The notes beneath the pieces are model-generated. The model was not told the origin of the DNA. It saw nothing but the letters and a program-made list of their open reading frames with translations, and searched no databases. Both the position numbers and the translations under genes were made by a program. Shown here piece by piece: positions 46,591 to 56,676 of a stretch of DNA of 64,000 bases. Each line of letters starts with the position of its first letter. Positions within the stretch are counted from its first letter, which is position 1. The DNA is from Granulicella sp. (GTDB lineage Bacteria > Acidobacteriota > Terriglobia > Terriglobales > Acidobacteriaceae), in assembly GCA_025408425.1 (NCBI GenBank), contig JANXYX010000006.1, forward strand, positions 1 through 64,000. Reading direction: 5' to 3'.

Positions 46591-47939
46591 GCATCGATCT
46601 CCGTGCCGGTGCCAATCTCGCTCTCAGGCAGTAACGTCTCCGGCTGGATAAACCGCCGTCGAGACGCATCGAAGTCAAACAGCTCTGCATAGCGACCCCA
46701 ATTGACGGCAGTCTCCAATTGTCGTCGTGTCTCCTCTTCACTGAACTGCTCGTCCAGCATGTCGTGGAAGAACTCTTCAGACACCGTGCGGTCGCTCTTG
46801 GCTTCAATCGCACGGACAATCTGGCGCAGCAGCAGAACATTTGTAACCGCAGCAGTGCGAAATAGTTCTTTTTGCCTCAGAATCTCAGAGTTTGCGTACT
46901 CTGCTCCCGTAGCCGTTATCGCGGCATCACCCTCGGTTACCGTCAAAAAACCCAGCAGTTGCGCTGCATCGACAATCGGCAACAGGTCATCAATCTCGAA
47001 AGCAAGATCGTCCGCCAGCCGATAAATATCGTCCTTGCCGTTGTGATCCAGCAACAGCTCCAGCAGGCCGGCAATCCCCCCGGGACGAGCATGTGGCAGC
47101 ATCTGATAGTGCATCTGCCGCTGGTCCCGCACCCGCTTCCCAGAAGGCGTCTGTGGCAACTCTGGAGGCTGGGCATCAGGCTGCGTCAGCACCTTGTAAA
47201 TGTAGTCCACCAGTTGCGTAAATGCGGTTGCCTTTCGGTCCCGCGGATGAGCCAGCCCTACCTTGAAGTCCGTGCGCACATGTCCAGGATTGCGGCCAAG
47301 CACGATAATCCGGTCCGCCAGTAGAACGGCCTCTTCGATATTGTGCGTAACAATAAAGATCGCCCGAGTCGGAATCGTCTTGTTCTGCCATAGCTCCAGC
47401 AATTCACTGCGCAGGTTCTCCGCCGTCAGCACATCCAGCGCCGAGAACGGTTCATCCATAAACAGAACCTCTGGTTCCACGACCAGCGCCCGCGCAAATC
47501 CCACCCGCTGCCGCATTCCACCCGACAGCTCTTTGGGGTACGCTGCCTGAAATCCGTCGAGTCCAACCGTATCCAGGATCTTCATCGCGCGCTTTCGACG
47601 CTCTGCAGGCTCCATCCCCTTGGCCTTCAGAGGCGCCTCAACGTTCTCAAACACCGTCAGCCACGGAAACAGTGCAAAACTTTGAAATACGATCGACACA
47701 TTGACATTGGCTGTCGCAATCGGGACCCCGTGCCAGTAAACTTCACCCCCTGACGGGATGGAAAGGCCTGTCAGCATGCGCATCAACGTCGACTTGCCTG
47801 ATCCCGAGGGTCCCAGCAGCGCAACAATCTCTCCTGGCTCAATTGACAGATCCGTGGGCGAGATCACCTGGATGCGGTTCTCGCTCGGTTGGGCATAGTA
47901 TTTTTCAACGCGTTCCGCACGTATGATCGTCGTCTGCAT
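46587..47939 (-). CDS. ABC transporter ATPase with AAA-associated C-terminal domain
   Basis: A 450-residue protein. The ATPase part (~residues 1-250) has Walker A LGPSGSGKSTLM, signature LSGGMRQRVG, Walker B VLFMDEPFSALD, close to the NitT/TauT ATPases. The C-terminal ~180 residues (YQMLPHARPGGIAGLLELLLDHNGKDD, DLAFEIDDLLPIVDAAQLLGFL) form the AAA-associated winged-helix-like domain found with this transporter type. First gene of the two-gene operon. Confidence 0.92.
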   Translation of the reverse strand: MQTTIIRAERVEKYYAQPSENRIQVISPTDLSIEPGEIVALLGPSGSGKSTLMRMLTGLSIPSGGEVYWHGVPIATANVNVSIVFQSFALFPWLTVFENVEAPLKAKGMEPAERRKRAMKILDTVGLDGFQAAYPKELSGGMRQRVGFARALVVEPEVLFMDEPFSALDVLTAENLRSELLELWQNKTIPTRAIFIVTHNIEEAVLLADRIIVLGRNPGHVRTDFKVGLAHPRDRKATAFTQLVDYIYKVLTQPDAQPPELPQTPSGKRVRDQRQMHYQMLPHARPGGIAGLLELLLDHNGKDDIYRLADDLAFEIDDLLPIVDAAQLLGFLTVTEGDAAITATGAEYANSEILRQKELFRTAAVTNVLLLRQIVRAIEAKSDRTVSEEFFHDMLDEQFSEEETRRQLETAVNWGRYAELFDFDASRRRFIQPETLLPESEIGTGTEIDA

Positions 47940-48114
47940 AGGTATAGTTCTTCTCTAAACTCGGCTCCAGCCGACAGATTCTTCCAGCCCCTAAGAGTAT
48001 CAACTCTCGGGTCAGCGTATCATTAGCTTGTAGCTAATTTGGTGAAGCGATGCGGATCAGGATTGCTTGTAAGTCACCGGGTTACGAATCTTCATATTTT
48101 CGGGGACATTCATC

Positions 48115-48498
48115 ATGCCAGAGCAAGCATCCACCACGTCATCAAAGCCCAGGGTCCTCGTCGCAGACGACGAGCAGGTGATCGCCAACACCCTCGCGAT
48201 TATCCTCAACCAGGCAGGCTTTGAAGCCCGCGCGGTGTTTAGCGGAGAAAAAGCAGTCGAAGCCTTGGACAGCTTTCAGCCCGACATGCTCATCAGCGAC
48301 GTGATCATGACCGGTATGACCGGTATTGAAGCGGCCATCATCACGCGCACTAGAATGCCGAAATGCAAAATCCTGCTCTTCTCCGGACAGGCGGCAACGG
48401 CCGACCTCCTCGAGAAGGCACGGACTCAGGGGCATGAATTTGAGATCTTGGCCAAGCCGGTTCACCCGACGGATCTGCTCGCCAAGCTCCGCGGTTAG
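48115..48498 (+). CDS. Stand-alone response-regulator receiver protein
   Basis: A 127-residue CheY-like receiver with no output domain. The acidic pair is in VLVADDEQ, phosphorylated Asp in LISDVIM, Ser in LLFSGQ and Lys in LAKPVHP. Its partner kinase is not in the window. Divergent from the ABC operon. Confidence 0.9.
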   Translation: MPEQASTTSSKPRVLVADDEQVIANTLAIILNQAGFEARAVFSGEKAVEALDSFQPDMLISDVIMTGMTGIEAAIITRTRMPKCKILLFSGQAATADLLEKARTQGHEFEILAKPVHPTDLLAKLRG

Positions 48499-48546
48499 CG
48501 CCAAATCGTAATTACTTGCAGACCTTCGAACTTCAGTAAATGCCCA

Positions 48547-48570
48547 GGCGCTATCGAATGAGATAGCGCC
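48547..48570. terminator. Hairpin between convergent receiver and acetyltransferase genes
   Basis: GGCGCTATC and GATAGCGCC form a 9-base perfect stem around GAATGA; there is no clear T-run. Confidence 0.55.
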
Positions 48571-48577
48571 CGAGGCG

Positions 48578-49180
48578 CTACAGCGTTCTTTCTAATATCC
48601 GCTGGCGGTCCTTCACCTTTACCGCTGGCGACCCTGCATACACCGTCCATGCCTCAAGGCTGCGCGTAGCGACTGAGCCGAGTCCAAGCACAGCTCCATC
48701 CCCGATATTCACGCCAGGTGCCACGGAGGCTCGTGCACACACCCACGCATAGGCGCCAATGCTCATGGCGTAGGCCAGTAGCGGAAATCCAGCATCGTCA
48801 TAGTCATGGGTTGCCCCGCAAACATAGGCATCTTGGGAAAGAATGGCGTGCGATCCAAAGGTGATAGGCGCTGGGTTATAGATCTCGGCACCATCCGCGG
48901 CCGTTACCTGATCCGCGCACACCAGATTCCACGGCGCCCATACCTTTGAGGCAGGATAGAAATGACAATCCGGCCCTAGCGACGCACCAAACACACGTAG
49001 TAACGATGATCGCCACGCGTGCAACGCCCTCGGCGAAGGCCGGTAAAGTAGAAGCCAGCAGATATTCCATATCAGTCGGCGCACACGATTACTGGCAGAA
49101 AACGCCGGGCGTAGATAGGGGTCAGCCGCACTCTCTGGGGAAATATGCTCCGCCGCGTTGTAGTGAATCTCTTTTGACAT
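48578..49180 (-). CDS. WcaF-like colanic-acid/EPS acetyltransferase
   Basis: A 200-residue left-handed beta-helix acetyltransferase. Hexapeptide-like repeats are seen from GPDCHFYPASKVWAPWNLV on, with YNPAPITFGSHAILSQDAYVC and GVNIGDGAVLGLGSVATRSL. The pattern fits the putative colanic acid biosynthesis acetyltransferase family. It likely acetylates a repeat-unit sugar. Last gene of a minus-strand EPS run, next to two glycosyltransferases. Confidence 0.88.
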   Translation of the reverse strand: MSKEIHYNAAEHISPESAADPYLRPAFSASNRVRRLIWNICWLLLYRPSPRALHAWRSSLLRVFGASLGPDCHFYPASKVWAPWNLVCADQVTAADGAEIYNPAPITFGSHAILSQDAYVCGATHDYDDAGFPLLAYAMSIGAYAWVCARASVAPGVNIGDGAVLGLGSVATRSLEAWTVYAGSPAVKVKDRQRILERTL

Positions 49181-49195
49181 CGGTTCTTTCCGCTC

Positions 49196-50359
49196 TTACG
49201 ATTCGCCCCGGGCATCTCCCGCGTGCTCAAATAGCCAAATAATTGCCTTCGCATTCTCGCGCATATCGTAGCGTCGATGAAACGTCGCGCTGGCTCTCTT
49301 TCCCATCGCCTCGCGCTCCTCTAACGACGTCGCGATCCAGCGCTTCAATAATCGCAGCGTCCCTTCGGGAGTATCCGTCTCGACAAACCCCGCCTCGTCT
49401 CCCGCAATTTCCTCCGCTATATTCACTTTGTCCGCTAGCAGCACAGGTTTGCCGCAGGCCAGCGCCTCCGCCACGGCAATGCCGAAGTTCTCCTGATGGG
49501 ACGGAAGAATAAAGGCCTCTGACCCCAAAAACGCACCCCACTTGGAATCCCCCGTCAGCATTCCCGTCCAATGCACGCGCTTAGTCAGTCCCGCAGCGAC
49601 AACCGTCTCCTTCAACTTCGCGCTCCACAACTGCTGGTCTGGCCCAGCCATCACCAGGTGCAACTCTGGATCATCTGCAGCCACCTTGGTAAAGGCGTTG
49701 ATCAGCATATCGCAACCCTTCTTTCGGTGGATTCGTCCGAGAAAAACCAGGTAGCGCTTGCCCTTGACCGCGGGGCACTTAGCGTAGAACGCCTCTTCTT
49801 GAACCTCCGGATCGCCCGATGGGCCGCTTGCTCCGTAAGGAACGACGTAAGGGTTCCACCGGTGGAGCGAAAAACTTTGCTCCGCGAGTCGCTTCTCCGC
49901 CTGGGACGTAAAAAGAACCCGATACGCGTCCCGCAATATCCGGTATTCAAACGGAACCCAGTAGAGCCATTTCTTCAGGTGCTTAAGAGGGAACGCATGA
50001 CGAAAGTATGGGTCAAGCATCCCATGCGTAAATACAACGTAAGGCGTGTTCCCCGCAAGCGCACGCCACGCGGCGTACCCACAGTACTGCCACAGACCAT
50101 TGACCACCACGCCATCAAAGCGCCCGCGATTGGCACGCAACCAAGGCAAAAGCTTGGCATTGAACCCATACTTGGTATTCGTTGGGCCCAGCGCATGGAC
50201 CGGAAAACCTACATCGGCAAGATACGGAGACGCCGGGTCGTCCAGCGTCACAACTTCACCGGTATAACCAATAGGGCCGTAGCTTAGCAGGACGCGCACC
50301 GACTCGGTCGGCCCCCCGGCCTCTGGATTCAACGTCCCGATAATGTGCAGAATACGCAT
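49196..50359 (-). CDS. GT4 glycosyltransferase (EPS)
   Basis: A 387-residue GT-B enzyme. Start MRILHIIGTLNPEAGGPTESVRVLL, donor-site motif LGRIHRKKGCDMLINAF, and the family EX7E motif in LPSHQENFGIAVAEALACGKPVL. It adds a sugar to the growing repeat unit; donor unknown. Sits 15 bases before the acetyltransferase gene and is in the same operon direction as the next upstream gene. Confidence 0.9.
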   Translation of the reverse strand: MRILHIIGTLNPEAGGPTESVRVLLSYGPIGYTGEVVTLDDPASPYLADVGFPVHALGPTNTKYGFNAKLLPWLRANRGRFDGVVVNGLWQYCGYAAWRALAGNTPYVVFTHGMLDPYFRHAFPLKHLKKWLYWVPFEYRILRDAYRVLFTSQAEKRLAEQSFSLHRWNPYVVPYGASGPSGDPEVQEEAFYAKCPAVKGKRYLVFLGRIHRKKGCDMLINAFTKVAADDPELHLVMAGPDQQLWSAKLKETVVAAGLTKRVHWTGMLTGDSKWGAFLGSEAFILPSHQENFGIAVAEALACGKPVLLADKVNIAEEIAGDEAGFVETDTPEGTLRLLKRWIATSLEEREAMGKRASATFHRRYDMRENAKAIIWLFEHAGDARGES

Positions 50360-50427
50360 TCTTTTAGACTCGCCGTTCCGAAAATATCAGTCTGATCAAT
50401 CACTACTTCCGTGAAGATCTCGCAACA

Positions 50428-51681
50428 TTACGCTTCAATCTTATGGGTCACCGCAGCAATCGCTCTCCTCAAGCCGCGAACATCCTCATCGAAGCTCCAA
50501 CTCTTGATCCGCTCCAGTGCCTTCTCGCCCATCAGTCTCGGAGTCTCCGGAGTGGCCAGCACCTTGCGCAAAGCATCTGTCAGTGCGCCTACGTCTCCCG
50601 CAGGGAAGACACATCCTTCCACGCCCTCTGTAATCAAGTCTGGCTGGCTGCCCACATCGTCGGAGACGATCACAGCCCGCCCCGCGTTCATCACCTCGTT
50701 CACAATTAAACCCCAGGGCTCGTGCCGGGAGGGAAGCACAAAAACGCTCGCCAGGTCGAAGAATCGCGGCAACTCCGATTGATTGCGGAAACCGCAGAAC
50801 CGAATTCCATTCAACCCGCTCGCGGCCGCCTGAGTCTCCAGCGCAACCCGCTCTTCACCATCTCCCACAATCACCAGGTAAGGATGCGGTTCCACCCCCG
50901 GCGAAGGTGCCAGCCTCTTGTAAGCCTCAATCAGATCCTCACAACGTTTCCGCGTCTGCAGCTTCGAAGCGAAAAGGATTACTGGTCGTGACGGATCAAG
51001 GTTCAACTCCTGCTGCAGCTCGCCACGCCTCGGAACCGCCTCTGCGCTGCGCTTCTGAAAATACTCGTTGTCGACCGCATAGGGCATCAGAAAGAGCGGA
51101 AAATCCTCTCCAAAATAATGCCGCCAGTAAGCCGTATTCAGCGTGCCGATCGGCAATATCCCATCCACTAGATTTTTCAGACCGCTGAAGAAAAACCGCT
51201 TCGCCGCCAATGTCCCACCGCTTCGACTGCGGTCCTCCAGCCATGACTCAGCCCGCAGCAGCACCGGTATTCCCAGCGACTTCGCTGCAACCATCCCATG
51301 CAGTGCATTCAATGTCGAATAACCATGAACCCACAACACATCGAACGCGGCCTCGCCTCGCCGACCCTTCAGTCGGCTCAAAATGCCATGACTCAGCGGA
51401 CTGGTAATACTCGCGGTCGCGTTATCCCGTAACGCAGGGAGAAATTCGTGCCGATACCCATCCAGCAGCGGAACATCCCACTTCACACCAACGCCAAAAC
51501 CTTCATCCTTATAGCCGCGAACTGAAAAATCCGAGCCGAAAAATACTGTCAGATCAATATCTGGCTCCTGCGCGATTCGTCGCAAAAGAGGGGCCTGATA
51601 CTGAATGGGATGACTCACCAGATAAGCAAGTCGGACTTTGTTCTTCATCGATTCATCGGTTTCTGACGGAGGGTGTGCCAT
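50428..51681 (-). CDS. GT4 glycosyltransferase (EPS)
   Basis: A 417-residue GT-B enzyme. Near the start LAYLVSHPIQYQAPLL, donor-site FASKLQTRKRCEDLIEAY, and EX7E-like LPSRHEPWGLIVNEVMNAGRAVIV. An inner start (MKNKVRLAYL) 11 codons later is also possible. Part of the EPS gene run ending with the acetyltransferase. Confidence 0.9.
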   Translation of the reverse strand: MAHPPSETDESMKNKVRLAYLVSHPIQYQAPLLRRIAQEPDIDLTVFFGSDFSVRGYKDEGFGVGVKWDVPLLDGYRHEFLPALRDNATASITSPLSHGILSRLKGRRGEAAFDVLWVHGYSTLNALHGMVAAKSLGIPVLLRAESWLEDRSRSGGTLAAKRFFFSGLKNLVDGILPIGTLNTAYWRHYFGEDFPLFLMPYAVDNEYFQKRSAEAVPRRGELQQELNLDPSRPVILFASKLQTRKRCEDLIEAYKRLAPSPGVEPHPYLVIVGDGEERVALETQAAASGLNGIRFCGFRNQSELPRFFDLASVFVLPSRHEPWGLIVNEVMNAGRAVIVSDDVGSQPDLITEGVEGCVFPAGDVGALTDALRKVLATPETPRLMGEKALERIKSWSFDEDVRGLRRAIAAVTHKIEA

Positions 51682-51695
51682 AAAGTCACTCTCCT

Positions 51696-52730
51696 CTACC
51701 TGTAAACGGTATAAAGCAGCACGCTGGCAATGCCAAGCGCAGTCTGAATGCCGCCGCCCTTGATCGCAGCTTTCATCGCGCTGGTTGGAAGGAAGACGAT
51801 ATCATCCGCCTGGAGTACGGGGTCAGGATCCTTGCCTTGGATCACTCGTTTGATATTCACCTTTACCAGTGTCCGATCCACGCCCGTCGTTCGAATAATT
51901 CTTAGGTCGCTGTAGTCGCCTTCGTACCCGGCTCCTCCGCCCAGCGCAGTCAATTGAATCAGCGTCAATGGCGTATCCTGCTGGAGCGGTACGGCCCCCT
52001 GGATCTTGAAGGCACCCAGCAGATACACCACTCCCACCCGCGAAACGATAATCGTGTCTCTCGGAAAAACCGGCACATTCGACATCGCGCTCAGCGCTGG
52101 GTCCGTCCCCAGATTGATAATGATTGGCTGCGCGATCCCAGGACGATTGATCGTGATCGTATGACTCGCTATCGCAGGCAATCCACCCGCAGCAGCAAGA
52201 ACATCGAATAGACGCTTCCCGCCAGCCACAGGAAATACTCCGTGCATCTCTCCCGTGATTGTGACCACTTCATTCGGCGATTCCAGGAGCTGAACGGTCA
52301 CCTGCGGATTGCGATACATCCCGGCATCCGTTAGTCGAATAGCAATCAGTTTCTCCGCATCATGCAGCGAAATACCGTCGACCGCCACCACGCCGATCAG
52401 AGGCAATTGAATCGTACCGTCCAGCGCCACCCGCACCACCGGTGCATAGTCGGTCATGCCATACAAATGGATTGCGATCAGATCGCCTTGTCCCAGCTGA
52501 ATCTCCCGCGCGGAAGGGAAGAGAATTGCTGGATCAGTCGTCGGAGTCACCTTGCGGTTCACCGTCGTATTCAAATCAAGTGCGGGTCCGCTGAACTGGG
52601 CTTGAACGCCACCAGTCATCGTCAGCACCACCAGCAGAACTGCAACAAACAATAAGCCCGCGCGAGAGACAAACCGCGTGCAGACTTCAAACTCCTCGAC
52701 AGATCTCGTACCTGATCGTCTCTTAGTCAT
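51696..52730 (-). CDS. Wza-like polysaccharide export protein
   Basis: A 344-residue exporter. Signal-like helix LLFVAVLLVVLTMTGGVQAQ near residues 27-46, Poly_export domain (IQLGQGDLIAIHLYGM, LDGTIQLPLIGVVAVDGISL) and SLBB-like domains (VTITGEMHGVFPVAGGKRLFDVLAAAGGL, VYLLGAFKIQGAVPLQ). It should form the outer-membrane channel with the BY-kinase next door (three bases away). Confidence 0.93.
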   Translation of the reverse strand: MTKRRSGTRSVEEFEVCTRFVSRAGLLFVAVLLVVLTMTGGVQAQFSGPALDLNTTVNRKVTPTTDPAILFPSAREIQLGQGDLIAIHLYGMTDYAPVVRVALDGTIQLPLIGVVAVDGISLHDAEKLIAIRLTDAGMYRNPQVTVQLLESPNEVVTITGEMHGVFPVAGGKRLFDVLAAAGGLPAIASHTITINRPGIAQPIIINLGTDPALSAMSNVPVFPRDTIIVSRVGVVYLLGAFKIQGAVPLQQDTPLTLIQLTALGGGAGYEGDYSDLRIIRTTGVDRTLVKVNIKRVIQGKDPDPVLQADDIVFLPTSAMKAAIKGGGIQTALGIASVLLYTVYR

Positions 52731-52733
52731 CGC

Positions 52734-54986
52734 TCAGTCTTTCCTCGACTTTCGCGTTTTGTCACCGGAGACCTTCTGCGACTCCCAACCTTCTGTGTCG
52801 ATACTGGAGTACGAGTAGCCCGAATAACCGTAGTAGCCGTAGTACTCTGGCGAGCTCATATCCACTGCATTCAGCACGATGCCAGTAATCGGGGCGCCGG
52901 AGCGTAGCAGCAGGTCTCGCGCACGCCGCACAACATGTTTGCTCGACTTCCCGTGACGTACCACCAGCACCACCGCATCCGCTCCACGCGCCAGAATCAC
53001 ACCGTCAGTCACCGACAGAACCGGTGGTGAATCGATCACGATGTGCGTATAGATCTCGCCGCACTGCTTCAGCAGATCATGCATCGCATCGGAGCTAAGC
53101 ATCTCGGTCGGGAAGGGAGGAACCGGGCCGCTTGGAAGAATATCCAGATTCGGTACTTCAGGAATACGCTGCACAGAATCTTCCAGCTTCGTAGCCCCCG
53201 TCAACACCGTTGTCAGTCCAACCTTGCCATTCAGTCCGAATCGATGGTGGACATTAGGACGACGCAGATCGGCATCGATCAACAGTACGCGGCTGTCCCC
53301 CTGCGCCAGAATGCACGCCAGGTTACTCGCTGCGGTCGTCTTGCCCTCAGAAGGTGTAGCACTGGTAAATACCAGGAACTTTGGTGGGTGCCCGGTCGAC
53401 GACAGCAGCAGTGAAGTACGTAGCGATCGGAAGGCTTCTGCAAACTGAGACTTCGGCTGTGTCAGTACGCTGATATTCCGTTGTGCCGTTGATAAGTTCG
53501 CGGCTTCTTCCGCAGAGGACCGCCGCGCACGCGGAACGATCGCCAGCGATGGCAACTCAGTAATGTTCTCGATCTCGGCAATGCTGCGCAGACCAGTATC
53601 AAGACTCTCCATCAGGAAGGCGACAACGATTCCGCCTAGCAGGCCAAAAACCAGCGTCGTAAGAATGATGGTCGATTGTGGCTGCTGTCTCGGACTCGCC
53701 GGTGGCAGTGCCTGGTCAACCACGTCAATCTCCAGAGATTCCAGGCCGGCCTGTACGCCTGCCGTCCGCAATCGCTGCAATAGTCCCTCATACAACGTGC
53801 GGTTCGACTCAAACTCTCGTTGTCGCAGCGTGTATTCCACTAGATCGTCGCGCAGTTTGTAGGCGTCCGTCTTCTGCGCCTCCAGGGCTGCAGAGGTCTG
53901 ATCTTCGTTCGCGCGGGCAACGACGTAGCCCTCCTTCGCCTGCAGCAAAAGACGATTCTGTTCGGCGCCGATCTCCTTGGAAATCTCATCGATCTGCGCC
54001 TTCAATGCCTTTGCCTGCGGATGATTCGGTCCTAGGGTCGCCTCCATCTGCGCGTAATTCGCCTTCTGCAAGGCCAACTGAGAACGCAGTTGGTTCAGCT
54101 CGGCAGGCATCGTCCCTGGCGTCGTATCGATGGATCCTTCAATCGTATCGGGGTCCATTCCCGTGATCACGCGATATCGGGACTCAGCGACGATCCGAGC
54201 GATCTTTGCCGATCCAGCCGCTTTCGCCAAATCATCCAGCGCCGTGCTGATCTGGTTATGGGCAGGGTCGAATCCCAGAATCCCCAAACGCTTCTGCAGA
54301 TCCATCATCTGCGCCTGAGAAGTCTCCACTTGCTGCTTCAGATCATCCAGTTGGCTCTGCAACCAGCTCGAGACCCGTTGCGTCGATGCAAAGCGCGTCT
54401 CGTAGCTGCGCTGTATATAGGCCGCAATTACCTTGTTGACGATATCGGCGGAGAGCTTCGCGCCCAGGCTGTCATAGCTGATCTTGATAATGTCAGTCTT
54501 CGGAACCAACTGGATCTTCAGATTGCTCTGCAACCGATGGACTGTGGCCTGTCTAACCGCAGCTTCATCGATATTCGCGTGAGGTACAGACCCCTTCGCC
54601 GAGAGGAACTCAGCATTGTTTGCTAAATCCATCTCTCGAGCCACTGTTAACATAAGTGATTCGCTCTGCAGAATAGCTACTTCTGTCAGCATCTTCGTCG
54701 CTGTATCGCCGTTCAGGCTCTCGACTGCGCTCACCCGGTATTCATTCGACGATCCAGTCCGTACCTGGATCCGGCCATCGGCCTCGTACAACTTTGGTTG
54801 TGAGACCGCCTTGAAAATCCCGTAGGCAAAGGACAGAAGAACGGCGACAATCAATACCCAACGGCGTTTACGCAGCGTGATCAGCGCTTCAGACAGCGTC
54901 GTATCGGTGACCGTAGAACTGAATCCAGCCGAACTCGCCTCGGTTGTTCCGGCGATCGGCGGAACCTGCGTATTTTCCAGACCCAT
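52734..54986 (-). CDS. Wzc-like bacterial tyrosine autokinase (chain-length control)
   Basis: A 750-residue fused BY-kinase. Wzz domain with membrane helices (LIVAVLLSFAYGIFKAV and TIILTTLVFGLLGGIVVAFLMESL) around a coiled-coil periplasmic part; kinase with Walker A SATPSEGKTTAASNL, Walker A' LLIDADLRRP, and a C-terminal tyrosine cluster (YYGYYGYSGYSY) that takes autophosphorylation. Works with Wza and with the CpsB phosphatase at 40695-41486. Confidence 0.94.
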   Translation of the reverse strand: MGLENTQVPPIAGTTEASSAGFSSTVTDTTLSEALITLRKRRWVLIVAVLLSFAYGIFKAVSQPKLYEADGRIQVRTGSSNEYRVSAVESLNGDTATKMLTEVAILQSESLMLTVAREMDLANNAEFLSAKGSVPHANIDEAAVRQATVHRLQSNLKIQLVPKTDIIKISYDSLGAKLSADIVNKVIAAYIQRSYETRFASTQRVSSWLQSQLDDLKQQVETSQAQMMDLQKRLGILGFDPAHNQISTALDDLAKAAGSAKIARIVAESRYRVITGMDPDTIEGSIDTTPGTMPAELNQLRSQLALQKANYAQMEATLGPNHPQAKALKAQIDEISKEIGAEQNRLLLQAKEGYVVARANEDQTSAALEAQKTDAYKLRDDLVEYTLRQREFESNRTLYEGLLQRLRTAGVQAGLESLEIDVVDQALPPASPRQQPQSTIILTTLVFGLLGGIVVAFLMESLDTGLRSIAEIENITELPSLAIVPRARRSSAEEAANLSTAQRNISVLTQPKSQFAEAFRSLRTSLLLSSTGHPPKFLVFTSATPSEGKTTAASNLACILAQGDSRVLLIDADLRRPNVHHRFGLNGKVGLTTVLTGATKLEDSVQRIPEVPNLDILPSGPVPPFPTEMLSSDAMHDLLKQCGEIYTHIVIDSPPVLSVTDGVILARGADAVVLVVRHGKSSKHVVRRARDLLLRSGAPITGIVLNAVDMSSPEYYGYYGYSGYSYSSIDTEGWESQKVSGDKTRKSRKD

Positions 54987-55132
54987 TGTTCTTTAGTTTA
55001 CTCGCAGTCGACTGTAGGAGAAAGTAAGTCAAAGTTTTCTGATGCTGCTTCCCGGCCCCTTAGCGGCATCTCAACCAGAAATAAACGAATCTCGGCTATT
55101 CTTAAGCCTGAAGGAAGTGCCCTACTAAAATT

Positions 55133-56542
55133 ATGAGTAAAGCCATTCAAATCGCTGTAGTCGGCTCTGGATACGTTGGTCTGGTCGCCGCAGTATGTTT
55201 CGCTGAGATGGGTCACGATGTCATCTGCGTCGATAACGACGAACGAAAAGTCGCTGCTTTGCAGGGTGGCGACACCCTGATCCATGAAAGCTACCTGCCC
55301 GAGCTGCTGGAGCGGTATCGAAACACCAAAGTTCGCTTCATGACCGACCTCGCCGAGGCCACCCGTTCCTGCGAAGCCATATTCATCGCTGTCGGAACCC
55401 CGCAAAGCGAAACCGGGGACGCAGACCTCTCCTATGTTGAAGCCGTGGCCTGCGAGATCGCCCGTTCGCTCACCACCTACAAGGTCATCGTCGAAAAAAG
55501 TACCGTTCCCGTCTACACCAACGAGTGGATCCGCAGGGCCATTGAGCGCAATGGTGTCGCGCGAGAGCTGTTTGATGTAGTTTCCAACCCGGAGTTCCTT
55601 CGCGAGGGCACGGCCGTCGCCGACTTTCTTCACCCCGACCGCATCGTCGTAGGGGCCAACAACGACCGCGCCGCCGCCGTTCTATCTGATATCTATGCAC
55701 CACTTACAGGCGGATCCTACTACCAGCGTGCTGACGCGATAGCCGGCCCCTGCAGCGCCGTCGAGCCCCCGCAACTGCTGCTCACGTCCACCAAGAGCGC
55801 CGAGATTATCAAGCACGCCTCCAACGCCTTCCTCGCCCTCAAAATCTCCTTCATCAACGCTGTCTCAAATCTCTGCGAGGCTGCCGACGCCAACGTCGAA
55901 CAAGTCGCCAAAGGTATGGGCCTGGACAGTCGTATCGGTCCCAAATTCCTTCGTCCCGGTATCGGCTACGGAGGCTCCTGCTTTCCCAAGGACGTCGCCG
56001 CTTTCCGCTCCGTCGCAGAGCAGCTGGGCATCGACTTCAATCTTCTTACCGAAGTGGAAAAGATCAACGCACAGCAAAAGAAGCGCTTTCTTAGCAAGGT
56101 TCGCTCCGCTCTCTGGACTCTCCGAGGTAAACGCATAGGCGTCCTAGGGCTCGCCTTCAAGGGCGAGACTGACGACATCCGTGAATCCCCAGCAATCGAA
56201 TTGGTTCAGATGCTCATGGCCGAAGGCTGCTCCATCGTCGCGTACGATCCCGCCGCCATGAAGCGCACCGCCGAAGTTCTCCCCGAAAGCCCTCAACTCC
56301 GTTACGCCTTAGACTCCTATGCCGCAGCGGACGACGCGGATGCGCTGGTCATCCTTACTGATTGGGCTGAATTCGCCGCGCTTGATCTCGATCGCCTCAA
56401 CAAGACCCTTCGTTATCCCATCATGATTGACGGTCGAAACCTCTTCGATCCTCAAATCATGGCGGAGCGTGGTTTTACCTACATCAGCACCGGACGCCCT
56501 GCAACTTATCCTGTGCGTGACCCGTTGGCTGCAGAAGCATAG
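55133..56542 (+). CDS. ugd: UDP-glucose 6-dehydrogenase
   Basis: A 469-residue UDP-glucose/GDP-mannose dehydrogenase. NAD site [21 protein letters not shown], catalytic Cys in [11 protein letters not shown], and the C-terminal domain with [17 protein letters not shown]. It makes UDP-glucuronate, the substrate of the next gene's product. Divergent from the BY-kinase operon; part of the capsule locus. Confidence 0.95.
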   Translation: MSKAIQIAVVGSGYVGLVAAVCFAEMGHDVICVDNDERKVAALQGGDTLIHESYLPELLERYRNTKVRFMTDLAEATRSCEAIFIAVGTPQSETGDADLSYVEAVACEIARSLTTYKVIVEKSTVPVYTNEWIRRAIERNGVARELFDVVSNPEFLREGTAVADFLHPDRIVVGANNDRAAAVLSDIYAPLTGGSYYQRADAIAGPCSAVEPPQLLLTSTKSAEIIKHASNAFLALKISFINAVSNLCEAADANVEQVAKGMGLDSRIGPKFLRPGIGYGGSCFPKDVAAFRSVAEQLGIDFNLLTEVEKINAQQKKRFLSKVRSALWTLRGKRIGVLGLAFKGETDDIRESPAIELVQMLMAEGCSIVAYDPAAMKRTAEVLPESPQLRYALDSYAAADDADALVILTDWAEFAALDLDRLNKTLRYPIMIDGRNLFDPQIMAERGFTYISTGRPATYPVRDPLAAEA

Positions 56543-56676
56543 CAGCCCGGTTCGTCTTTCTCGCGCTGAGGATATGTCGAGACCTGGCATCCTCGTGCGC
56601 GAACGGACAGCCTATAGAAAGCCTGTTTCCCGGATACGGAAAACACCTGCCGGCGCAAGTTTTAGGAAGGAATAGC

